Shown here: piece by piece, positions 14,635 to 26,831 of the stretch
Numbering within the stretch: position 1 is the stretch's first letter
Layout of the letters: every line of letters starts with the position of its first letter
Assembly: GCA_022457155.1 (NCBI GenBank)
Contig: JAJGOT010000167.1
Coordinates: 605,001-669,000 of the forward strand
Origin: Cladopsammia gracilis
Lineage: Eukaryota; Cnidaria; Anthozoa; Scleractinia; Dendrophylliidae
Length of the DNA stretch: 64,000 bases
Reading direction: 5' to 3'
The notes under the pieces: model-generated
The model's database searches: none
What the model saw: the letters and a program-made list of their open reading frames with translations, nothing else
Told to the model about the DNA's origin: nothing
Program-made: the position numbers and the translations under genes

Positions 14635-17600
14635 TGAGTAGTAGTATGAGTAGTAGTTGTAGTTGTAGTTGTAGTTGTAGTAGAAGTAGTAGTAGTAGAA
14701 GTAGTAGGAGTAGAAGTAGTAGAAGTAGTAATAGTGGAAGTAAAAGCAGTGATAAGGGAGGCTTTTATTAACTTTGTAAAATGAACAATCCATTCACCTT
14801 CGCCTGCTTCGCAATGATAGGAAGAGCCGTTAGTATGTAAACGAATACGGAGCTACATTTGAGTGTCTACTTAGGATCAGGATTTCCAGCTGCAAATAAC
14901 ATAAACACGATTACGTCAGATACATTTGATACTCATTATTGTTTCAGTCAACTCCCAACGGGTTTTGGACCACAATTTGGCACCCATGAAAGCCAGTAAT
15001 TCGTGAATTTTTCGGTATTAAACTTGCACTCTCCGTAATAGTGAGATGCCGTTAATTGATAGTCCAATAATTCTTTTTTTTTTTTATTTTGCATAACTAT
15101 TAACTATATAACAAGGGATATAACAAGGAATCTGTTATTGAATTGTCTTTTTAACTTTACACTCTGTTCCGGGGAAACATGGGCCAAACTGAGATGTCAT
15201 CCGAATGAATTTTTATTCGACAGGTTTTTACGTTCGTGTTTTTCCTGGAGATGGTGCTGAAGTTGATAGCTTCTGGTGCTTGCGGATACCTGAAGAGTCG
15301 GTGGAATATCTTCGATGGCTTGATTGTATTCATTAGTATTGTGGATCTCATTCTTGAGCTGGCTAAAATTGGGAATGGTGCTGGACTCAGTGTTTTGAGG
15401 ACATTAAGACTTGTAAGTACTGTCACAATCCTAGCGATTTAAACATACATCATCTGGCGCCCGCTCTGTCATAAAGCCACAAAAGTATAGTACTCCAGGT
15501 TGCATGTTACATGCTGTTACATGCATGCATTTTTTCAGGTTCACTATCAGGTCAATTTGATAGTGATTTCTCTGAAAAGCTCTGAGTGAATTAGAACACG
15601 GCTCTGTATTCAGTCAGACGTCAATAGGAGTTTTCCAAGTGCTCGGGAATACATAAAAATTGGAAAAACGTTAAAATAGAGGCGTGTGCAACTAGTATCG
15701 CTAACATGGGCAGCTCTTACACGGGAAAGAAATCGGGCGGGTACAAAACGGGTCACGTGATAAGGCACTTTACTCGATAATGTTTCTTTTTCTCTTTCCA
15801 GGTCCCCCAGGTCATGCGTATTACATTCTTCCTTGTACAGTCGAACCTGTATATAACGGCCCTGTATTAAGCGGCCACCCTCTATTAAGCGGCCAGTTTT
15901 CAAAGTCCCGATTTTTCGCTCATACAAACGCTGTATTTGTTACCTGTATTAGGCGGCCACCTCTATTAAGCGGCCGCGGCCACCCTGTAGCACTCCTATG
16001 TTTGTCTTTCTTTACAATTTTTACCTGTATTAAGCGGCCACCTTTTGAACGGAAACTAAGCCACATGTCATTTTATGCGGTATTTTATTGTGTTTAAAAT
16101 GCGATCCATCGTACAAAGCTACTGTAAGCTGATAATCGGCCGTTTAGTATCGTTAACGCTTTGCAGATGTCCGCAATGTGCTGAAATACAGACAAAATCA
16201 CGAACACAAAAAATGTTCGTTTTGAATATGCTTCACTCTTTAGCTAGAAATTCCTCTTTAATTAGTTTGATGGAGAATGAATCGCCTTCAAACGTATACT
16301 CACAAGGGATTTTAACTGCACATTGAACGTTATAACTGCACTTTGAACGTAACAACTATGAAATGACGGAATGAGATATTTTGTACGTGTGAACTGTAAG
16401 TCATAGAAATACAGTACTGTATACCGTAGAAGAGTAGAGGACAATTTATTGCACAGTACTTTTACACAATGTTACGTTAATTGGCGCTGAACTTTGTTTA
16501 AAGTATTGATCGCTTAAAAGAGTGTTGATTGTCTATTGGTTCCTTGCATGAAGTGTTTTTGTATGATACTCCATTAAAATTGACATTAGACCACACCCAG
16601 TGAGTATTTTTAGTGATCCTGTATTAAGCGGCCACCTGTATTAAGGTTACAGTGTACCTTCGGGGGTGTCTCCAGCATAACAGCTCTAGCGTCTTAAGAT
16701 TACACTTAATATACCTAAACCCAGATATCAAATTAAAGCTTATAGAGCTGGCTATCTAAATATGGAAACAATTTGCTAATAAAATGAATTGTCGAATTTT
16801 TTACGACGTCTAAATTCAAACGTCCGAATCAGCTTTAAAACGCTATAACTCAAAGCGATTATTATATTTTGCTGATTTGATTTGTTCTCGGGTTTCCGGA
16901 CACGAAGCGCTAAAAAAACGTGTCGGCGATTTCCCATATTCAATTGCAGTGAAAAGTTACAGAATATTTTCGAAAAGGGGAGAAAAAAAATTGGAATGAT
17001 CGCACGGAAATGGCTCTTGACGAAAAAGTTTTCGGAATTAAGAAATTCGCCGACACGTTTTTGTTCATTATATGTTAGCCTAGCTTCTGTCAAAATTTAA
17101 GGAAAATCGAACAAATTCCCTTTGAGTTGTAGCTCTTTAAAGTGTCCCCAACAAGCGAAAAATTAACTTTGAGAAAACGGCGCTTAAAAAAACATATCGC
17201 TTAATAAACAAACTCCGCCCACAAAAGTTATACCGTCATTTCTCCGTCAATTTTCACTATTTTTCGATAATGTTTTTTTTGGATGAAAGTTCATTCTGTA
17301 AACTTTATTTTAACGCCAAAAAAAAAAATTGATAAATTTTCGATCTGAAGGTACACTGTAACCTTAAGCGGCCAGTTTCTCAAGTCCCGAGGGTGGCCGT
17401 TATATACAGGTTCGACTGTAGTTCCATGCTTGTGACATGTTGACAATTTTTGGTGTAATTTATATTTCAGCTACGCGTGTTCAAACTGGCGCAATCATGG
17501 GAGACAATGAACATGCTGCTCAGGACCATTGCGAGCAGTATAGGTCAGCTTGGTAACCTCACCTTGGTGCTGGGTATTATTGTTTACATGTTCGCAGTGG

Positions 17601-19548
17601 TTGGAATGCAGCTCTTTGGAAGGTAATAAAAATATATTTCTAAGCCTTTAGAACACATTTGACAAAGTATTCAAAAACGAGGTACAGATCATTATAGCTT
17701 TCACGTTAGTGGTCACACTTTAGGATTTTTTCCAGATTCAAACAACTTTGAATAAGCTTTAGATCAAGAAACGAACGGTGGTTTGATTCTTGAATAAAAA
17801 AATGTGAGTCGACAAGGTCCGAATCTTAGAAGAACCGTGCATTATAATGACATTACTAATGCATCGAAGCTACAGATGCAACCAATGCATCAACGATCGC
17901 TTAATGAATTAACACTACATATTTTTTTACCAGTTCCTACACAAAAGAAAAATTTGATGGTGAAATTCCTCGCTGGAACTTCAATAATTTTATCCAGGCG
18001 TGTATGATGATATTTAGAATACTATGTGGAGAGTGGATTGAGCCACTGTATGACTGCATGCAGGCGTCAAGTCCTGTGTCCTTCTTGTTTTTCCTGACAG
18101 CCTTAGTCATTGGCAATTTTCTGGTAAGTTACGTGACAGCTTTACAACTTTTCTGCGACATTTAACAGAGTCCCCCAGCCCCTCCCTCTACGCGGTGCCT
18201 ATAGTAAACACAGCTTAACTTGAGTACAGTCAAACCCTATGATGTGGACACTAAACGAAAGCTCAAAAACTGTCCGTGTTACAGTGGTTTAGTGGGCACA
18301 GCGCTATAACGCTACAACTTGGTCTCTGTGTCTGTATCTGTATCTAGAACTATAAAAAGATACAATTAAAATTGTATCTTTTTATAGTTTTATAACATAA
18401 CTGTTTTATCTATGTTAGGTTTTAAATCTGTTTCTTGCTCTGTTGTTAAACGCCTTTGCTCGCGAGTCTCTGCAAGATGAAGCAGAGAAAAAAGGCTTGG
18501 ACAAACCAAACAAGTTTCAACAGCTTGTCAAGCGACTCAGTAAAGTTCTGCGCATTGGTAACATGTTACCACGGCGCGCGCAAGTGAAGCCGTCAGATGG
18601 GTCCCAGACCTCTGCGTATGATGGATCACTCAAAAGCAAAGATAGCAAAGGTAACTACTCTCCTAGAAAACTTATGTTTTCGAACACGCTTCAAAGAGAT
18701 CAGGCCCGTGGCATTTTTACTTCGCTTCAGCTCCTTGAGAAGGATCCTAGGGAGTGTTGGACAATCACTTGTTTCTCGACTCGACGAAGTTCGATTACAG
18801 ATTGTAAACGAAAGCCTTTCATACTCATTTGATCTCAGTCTATCTTAGTTCAGACAGAGAGTTTTGATTTTCATTACAGTAGCTTTCTTCATGAGGCAAC
18901 TGAATTCAACTGCCTTCTCTTGATCTGTAAAACTGCACTAGCTCATTCTCATTTGCTATTAACTTTGGTTTTTAGATGCTCTAAATGGATCTACAGCCTT
19001 ACTGAGTGCCGTGACAGCTTTTCAAAAGAAAGGAAAGCTCAACAGGGATCATGTGAAAAGGGTGAGTTTTAAAACAGTCTCCTGCTGCTGTGGATCACGG
19101 ATGTGATGACGTGAAACAAAAGCTTCAAAAGTCACTAAACACAAAGCCATCCAACAATGGTTTCTGCAACACTATTAATTTTGAATAATTTCAAACATCC
19201 TGAGAATGAAACAATGAAAATGGATTAAGCATTAAAACTGTCTTCAATCAAAAACCATTTAACTAGAAATACTTGTCTCGCAGAACCTCGCGAAGCTCGA
19301 GGGAGGGTGCACCGCGGGTCGAAACTTTGGTGGCGTCTCGATTTGCGCATGAGGCTTTTCGCCATTCCACTTGGTCTTTTTTTAAACCAAAAACGTTGGT
19401 AAAAGGTCCTTTCGATGGTTCGCGTACCGTTTACCGTCCGCCATCTTTGTTTACCATGCTCCTCTATAGGCTTACATGAAGTAGTACCGCTGTCTGACGT
19501 CTTCAAGCTTTGTTGCGCTGTTGCCAGGCCACTGCAGGACATCTTCAA

Positions 19549-19601
<53 letters not shown>

Positions 19602-22600
19602 TATAAATATATTTTTCGCTCGAATTCGCGCAGCTAAGCTCCCGAGGCACGACAAATTTATTAACCTCGCTACGCTCGGACCTTCTGCCCTGACTTCGCG
19701 AGGAAATATAACAATAGCTCCGTCATTCTTGGTGATACATATATAATCCCTAACACTTTTTTTTACTGTCGTGTATCCAGCTTTCCATTGCAATTGAAGC
19801 AGCAAGTAAGGACTCCGCTACATCCAGCACTGTGTTAAACTTGGCTCGCTCGTCTGCAACTGTAACTAGCCCTCGGGCAAGTGTACAGGTGGACCACTCG
19901 GGAAAACCCTCGGGCAATCCCTCTATGACCGAGGTCCAGGAATGCTGCCCGTGCTGGATGAAATTCTGTACGTGTAAATGCATTTCTATGTGGAAGGAGT
20001 CCAGCGGTTATCGTGCGTGGAGAAACACGCGTCATAAGATCAAGAAGTTGGTCGAGCACCGGTATTTTGAGTGGGTTATACTCGCCATCATCATCGCTAG
20101 CAGCGTCACACTGGTAAGAAAAGCATGGTTACAATCGTTTTACTAAAGATAAAATAACAAGTCTAACACAGCTAAAAACGTGGACATTGATTCACTTTCC
20201 ATTTATTTTGACCTAATATATCACTTATCATTTTTATGACACGTGACATGCAAAGACTCAACAAGGTTCCCCAGGCTATTCTTTCTGAGCCCTTAATAAA
20301 AGCCCCGGATTTTATCAAGGAGCACAAAGTTTCCACCAGCACAGCTCTGAAGGTTAAAAGGGTGTGAAAACCTTACCATCATAGCAAGGCACACAATCTC
20401 TTTGATGTTTTGTGTCTGGTAGTGAAACGTTTGTCTTCGTTTGCAGGTTTTTGAAGATGTTCACCTTGACAAGCGTCCTACACTAAAGAAAGTTTTGAAT
20501 CACCTTAACATTGTGTTCGCCGCGGTCTTCACTCTGGAGTTTATCCTTAAAACTCTCGGACTAGGTTTTTTAACGTATTTCAAGAACGCGTGGAATTGTT
20601 TGGATGTGGTTATCGTGGCTGTAAGTGCAAACTTTTGAAATAAAGTCTAAATGAAAGAGTATGCAAAAAGAACGTACGTCAATGATTAACAGCTAATACT
20701 AACCGTAATGAGAGAATTCGAAAAAGCGTATAAAACTACCAACAACTAGAAATACAAAACAATTTACTATGTTGCATAACATCAGGCTTAACTGCGATAG
20801 CAATAAGTAATAACCGTAATCCTCGCATAATACTTTATGTAATCATTTTTCAAAGTTACTCTGGGTTGCTAGCGGTTCATACGTAAGAAGGCAAAAGGCG
20901 GCGAGGCCGCGAACGCAAGCAGATGGGATGTGGAGGAGGAGCGAAGGAGATGATGGGGCGGAGCTCCTTCCTTGCCTTCCTTTGACTTGGCGTTTGCGTA
21001 AACAGTACCGACAACTACGCAGACTTTCGCAAAGTGAACTCCAACACTTCATTTGAATCGTGCCCTTTTAATTTAAAATAAAACACTTTGAATTTATTAA
21101 TTTTGCTTTCACGTCTTAATACAGTATACGTTTTATTTATCATGTTTTGTTTTGTCTGCTCATTCTCACTTTAAAATTACAGTTAAACTAATAAAGCACA
21201 AACAAAGTTAAACTGACAGCTGTCATTCATTGACGTTGTTTATTTTCAGATTTCCATACTCACGGCTGTTGAATCTATCGACGAACTAAACTCTGTAAGA
21301 ATCTTAAACTGATAAATGATTATAAACTGACTACGTTCAAATACAGTTTACTTACGTTTTTATTAATGCATTAATGGCCAGATAAATTTCAGTTGGCTAG
21401 GTATCACTGAAAAATTCATAAACGACAGAACGAACGTGACGAACGTAACAGAAGGCAATAAACGTATAAATTAGAAACCAGGAGATTAAGAACAAAGTTT
21501 TCCTTCACATTATAATCACATCGGTAAAAAATAAAGATAAAATAGGATAAAATAATTTGTTGATAAAATATTGTTGCTTAAATTCCATGTAAACAAGGGA
21601 AAACGTATTCGTTTGCCAGTAACATTCACTTCAACTCTACTGAATGGTATAAGAAAGAAGAATATTATAACAAGCATACCACAAACTTACAGATGCAAAT
21701 TTATGTATAATTTTAATATAATAGTAAAAGTCACATATGATGTTTCAAGATGTTTTAAAATAATTGAAATTAGACATTTCTTTAAAGTAGAAGATGGTCA
21801 GAGTTGGGTATAACAACAACAACAACCTTTTGAACAACTCGTCCCGAAGCAGTATTTGATCCTCCATCGTGTTGCCATTAGTTTTTCACTGATATTTTTT
21901 TACAAACTGAATTTACTGTTTGTTCAAATTTTGAACTTGGCCTCTCAGCTTAGGAGTGAAAGTGTTACCAAGTATTAGTAGTGATAATAACTGTCCTTAT
22001 CTTGCAGATTTCCTTGGTTTCTGTTGCAAACCAAACATCAGACGGCGACAGTAGCCTATCCTCGTTTCGTTCCCTTCGAACACTACGAGCGCTCAGGCCA
22101 TTGAGGGCAATTTCACGGTGGGAGGGTATGAAGGTAAAAAATAACAATAACAATAACAATAACATAGTGAAATTTGATCGTCGCAGTGTGCTTTCAACTT
22201 AAGCAGTTGAAAAAGCAACCTGGGCCCGGCCGGTTGTTCGAAAGCCGATTAACGCTAATCCCGGATTAAAAGTTAACCGAGGATTTCATTTCTCTGTTTA
22301 AAAATGTTTTCAAAGGGTTACTTGTAGCTAGTAGTGAAGACAAGTTAAAGCCAAAACTAAAGGGCAGAAAACTTTGGAAAATTTTCAAATGTTGAGTTGT
22401 TTAACTGGATTCAAAATTTACGCTAATCCTGGGTTAGCTTAATCGTGCCTTTGAACAACCCGACACTGAAAAAAAATTAGGCTTGAATTTTGCCTGAAAA
22501 AAAAAAAAAAAATCAAGCCCCGGCGTCATATGTGGGTTAAGTTTGTTGTTGGTTCTCGTCCTTGTTCTGAGGGTTTTTCTCCGGGTACTTCGGTGTCATA

Positions 22601-25600
22601 TGTGGGTTGAGTTTGTTGTTGGTTCTCATCCTTCCTCCGAGGGTTTTTCTCCGGGTACTCCGGCGTCATATGTGGGTTGAGTTTGTTGTTAGTTCTCATC
22701 CTTCCTCCGAGGGTTTTTCTCCGGGTACTCCGGTGTCATGTGTGGGTCGAGTTTGTTGTTGGTTCTCATCCTTCCTCCGAGGGTTTTTCTCCGGGTACTC
22801 CGGTTTTCCTCCCTCCACAAAAACCAACATTTCCAAATTCCAATTCGATCCGGAATTCGAGGGCCACGGGTTTGTCAGTCTCTTGAGTCTGCCGTTAAGT
22901 TACCCTCGCTAAACAAAGTCGATAACAAAGCCGATAAATATAAGATTCAGGCTTGAATACCGTTCACGCCTGCAGGGCTTCAAGTGTCCCTATATTTCCT
23001 ATATTTCCTATATTTTTTCAATTTCCCTGTATCTCCCTATATAGTTAAAAAATGTCCTATAATCCCTATAATTTTATTTAGAATAAAAAAGGAAAAAAAT
23101 TATTGCTAAGCTCATGAACTTTGTACTGGTGGATGTAACAAAGGCAGTGAATTTCCTGGGTCAATCAAAGAGTTAACTAGTAAGTTCAGTATGTGTAGCT
23201 GCTATTTAATATACCAATATTTGTCACCAATGAACTGCTTGAAAAGAAAAATGAGATCAGTATAAGATTCTTGCAGACACCAATCCTTGGGCATGCCATT
23301 ATGATGTTGAAAAGAAAATTGTCAACATACTTCAGGAATAGGGGCTACCAGCTGCCTCTCTCAGGCTTAGTAAGTTTGGCATCAGATGGACCAAATGTCA
23401 ACAAAACCACATGGAGTACAGTCAATAACGTACTCTTAGATGAAGGACTCCCTGCAGGTCTTTTGCCATTCATCTTTTGCAACATTAATGTTGTGCATAA
23501 TGCTTTCCATGCATGCATTAATGCATATGGAGAGGCATCTGAGAAACTAGCCATAGATCTTTTCTATTGGTTGAAGAGCTCACCTCGCAGAGAACATTAC
23601 ATCCACGTATTGAAAAATCTGGGGCTCGATGATGACCTATTCATCCGGCATGTACAATGCAGGTGGCTTACTCTTATTCCAGCATAAGACAGAATTGTCA
23701 AGAACTGAGAAGCAATCAAGAAATACTCCTCTGAAGAATTGCCCAAGCAATTCTCCAAATTCTCGCAATTGTCCAAGCAATTCTCCAAACACAGGAGAAG
23801 ACTTTCAAGACCTTGGAGAAGAATGAGCAGTACAATCATATCTGTAGAAAGTTACAAAAGAAGTCCTTCCCAGCTCAACTGGCTTTTCTACTATCTGTGG
23901 AACCAATTTTTAAGAAGTTTCTATATTTCTTCCAGAGTGAAGGGCCACTGATTCACTTACTGTGTCATATAATGTGTGAGCTTCTGAAGTCCCTTATGGG
24001 TCGCTTCCTCAATAGCCAAGCCCTGAAAAACAAAGAGGGAAGTGCCTGCTGACAGTAGACTATTCCAAGCCAGACAACCAACTGTCCATTTCTCAGATGG
24101 AAGTGGGAGAGAAAACTTGCTCTGCCCTGTCTAAGCTGTCTAGTGACCAACAGAAGAAAGCTCTTCGTGGTATGAAACAGTTCTATGTGGGCACCACAAA
24201 GTCACAAAGTATCTTATTGGCCATCTACCAAAAGACAACAAGCTTTTAAGAGATGTCTCTTTCCTACATCCACTTCTCATAGATAGTGAGCATGGCACGC
24301 AAGCTTTTCGTATACTAGCAGTCATGATGCCAACAATATCAGAAGAGGAAGTTGCTTTGGTTACAGATGAGTGGAAGGTGCACAAGGCAGGGGAGGTTGA
24401 TGCAGACGGTAGCATGCATAGGGTTGACCATTACTGGGTAGATGTCTTCCAAAAGAAATCTCAGCAGGGTGAATTTAAGTATCCTGTTCTTCAGAAAATC
24501 TTCAAAAGCCTTCTCTCTATAGCTCATGGCATTGCAGATGTAGAACAAAGTCTTTCTGCAAACAAGAAGACAGTAACTCCAGACAGGGCTTCTCTTGGAT
24601 ACTTGACAATAAATGGTCTGTGTTCTGTCAAAGATCATGTGAAGAAGTGCGGAGAGCCACAGAATGTTCACATCACCAAAGGACTTCTTCAAAAAGGCTC
24701 ACTGATGACAAAGAAGATCTCGCAAAAAAAAACGAGCATTTAAGATGTAGAGAAGGAAAGGCTGAGGGATGCTGAGAAAGAGAGAGAAAGGGAAGCAAGT
24801 TGGAATGAAGCAGACTGATGAAGTCGGAAGACCAGAAGGACAGTGAGCTGCAAACGGCTAAAACACTCTATAAAGAAGCAAATGAACTGCTTTCACAGGC
24901 AATTAAGAACAAAAAGGCTTCCAACAAGGCTGGTATAGCTAGCTCAAGGGCTACTTGAAGTTGCTAAGAAGATGATGGAACATGCAATGGAGCAAACCCA
25001 ACAGTGTTCAAATACGAGAAATGAACTAGACAAAAACAAGAAGAGACTCCTGGAAGGCTATTCCAAACATTTTATCTGCCAAGAAGCGAAAGGACACTCA
25101 CTGAATGTTGAGGACGATGTGCACTTATTGCCGTTTTTTTTAGACTGAATGTCAAGAATCTAAATGTTAAATTTGAGTTTGTTTCCAACTTTGTGTTGAA
25201 TATCTTGTGTTTTATTGTGATTGGTTATGAACAACAACTTCAACAAGGCTGCTATAGCTCAATGGCTGCTTGAAGTTGCTAAGAAGAAGGTGGAACATGC
25301 AGTGGAACAAACCAAACAGTGTTCAAATAGGAGAAGAGACTGGAATGCTATTCAAAACATTTATCTGTCAAGAACAGTAAAATGACACTCATTGAATGTT
25401 GAGGACATGATTTTCCACTGATTGCTGTTGTTTGGACTGAATGTCAAGAATGTTAAATTTGAGTTTGTTTCCAACTTTGTGTTAAATATCTTGTACTTTA
25501 AGTGTGATGGTTAGGAATGGCTATGAGGGGCATGGAGAAGGCCATTGTATTTGTTTTAATAAAAATGTTAATTTTTTGCTGTATATCACTTGTAAATGCT

Positions 25601-26780
25601 TCAAAAAATCCCTGTGTTGTTCCTATATTTTTTTCCTATTCCCTATATTCTCCCTATATTTTTGAAAAAAAGACCCTATATTTAGCCCTATAATTTGGCA
25701 GGAGGCCGCTTGAAGCCCTGCGCCTGAATAGTCTTTCAGGTTGCTTTTTCAATTGCATAACGGTTGAAGCACATTGCGAGGACCAAATTTTACTCTTGTT
25801 TCATCTGCAGTTCACATATATGATTTTCATATATTCATATTCAAAAACAATAATAACCACATATTCATTTGACAGCGGTTTTCAAGTTATTGTCTAAAGT
25901 AAACTTGAATTGCTTTAGTTTTTCTTTAACTACGCTCTATGGTTACTATTTTAACCAAAAAAAAAAACACGTCACATACTCACACAATCAGATGCAAAAC
26001 AAAACCAATCGCGACTTGGTAACGGTTTAGCTTTTGCATTACTACGCCTTGCGAGGAGTAAAACTGAATACTGCTGGTCAATTCATGTTACAGTATCTGT
26101 TTCTAATAGATCTGATCTAATGTGCTTTGTTTTTCAAGGTTGTAGTGAATTCCTTGCTGTTTGCGATCCCTGGTATCGGTAATGTACTGTTGGTTTGTAT
26201 GGTCTTCTGGCTCATATTCAGCATTGTTGGAGTGCAGTTTTTTGGCGGCAAATTCTTCAAATGTGTGGATATTCATGGAGATCGGTTACCTGTTAACATT
26301 GTACCTAACAAAACAGAGTGTGCCAGACAGGGATATCGGTGGATAAACGCCAATATCAACTTTGACAACGCCCTTAATGGTTTTATTGCTCTATTTCAAG
26401 TGGTGAGTATCCGGCCTGTATCAATAATAAAGGAAACTTCTGGAACTTGGTTTTTGCCAAGCTTGCAACGGCGAAATGTCAAGTAAATCAAGTAAGCCGA
26501 AGGGAGAATGGAATATAAAATCATAAGGAAAGGAGAAAGTAAGAAACTGAACGCAAACAAACGAACAAAGAGACGAGAAGAATGAGGAATATCTTTCTAA
26601 TTGCTGCACTATCTGAGTGCATCAAGAGGGAAACATGAGACTATTTCCCTATAAAAGCTGAACGTTTACGTACGGCCTACAAGCTAGGGTGTGGTTTTCA
26701 AGCCGTTTTAGTCTGACTAAATAATAATAATAATCAGGCCCTGTGCGCCTTATTGGCGCAATAGGCCTAGATGATGATGA

Positions 26781-26831
<51 letters not shown>

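Larger units (their letters stand above)
15413..17470 (+). other. intron 11
   Basis: 2058 nt, mostly the nested transposons at 15838-17418. The gap between the halves of DII-S4 is a usual Nav intron site. Confidence 0.8.
22134..26138 (+). other. intron 18 (4 kb, mobile DNA)
   Basis: Contains an AACAAT repeat (22138-22162), an inverted-repeat element (22222-22465), a 70-bp minisatellite (22523-22805) and a hAT-like element (22973-25720). A motif TTGAAAAAGCAACCTG near 22207 recurs inverted near 25738, bracketing the lot. Confidence 0.8.

Noticed and set aside
14566..14793. Tyrosine-rich minus-strand frame
   Set aside because: Low-complexity product of the TAG repeat inside intron 10.
19225..19805. 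Frames with poly Ile-Tyr
   Set aside because: Translation of the TA microsatellite in intron 15.
22607..22956. Overlapping frames reading [18 protein letters not shown]
   Set aside because: Repeated translation of the 70-bp minisatellite; no initiation or splice support.
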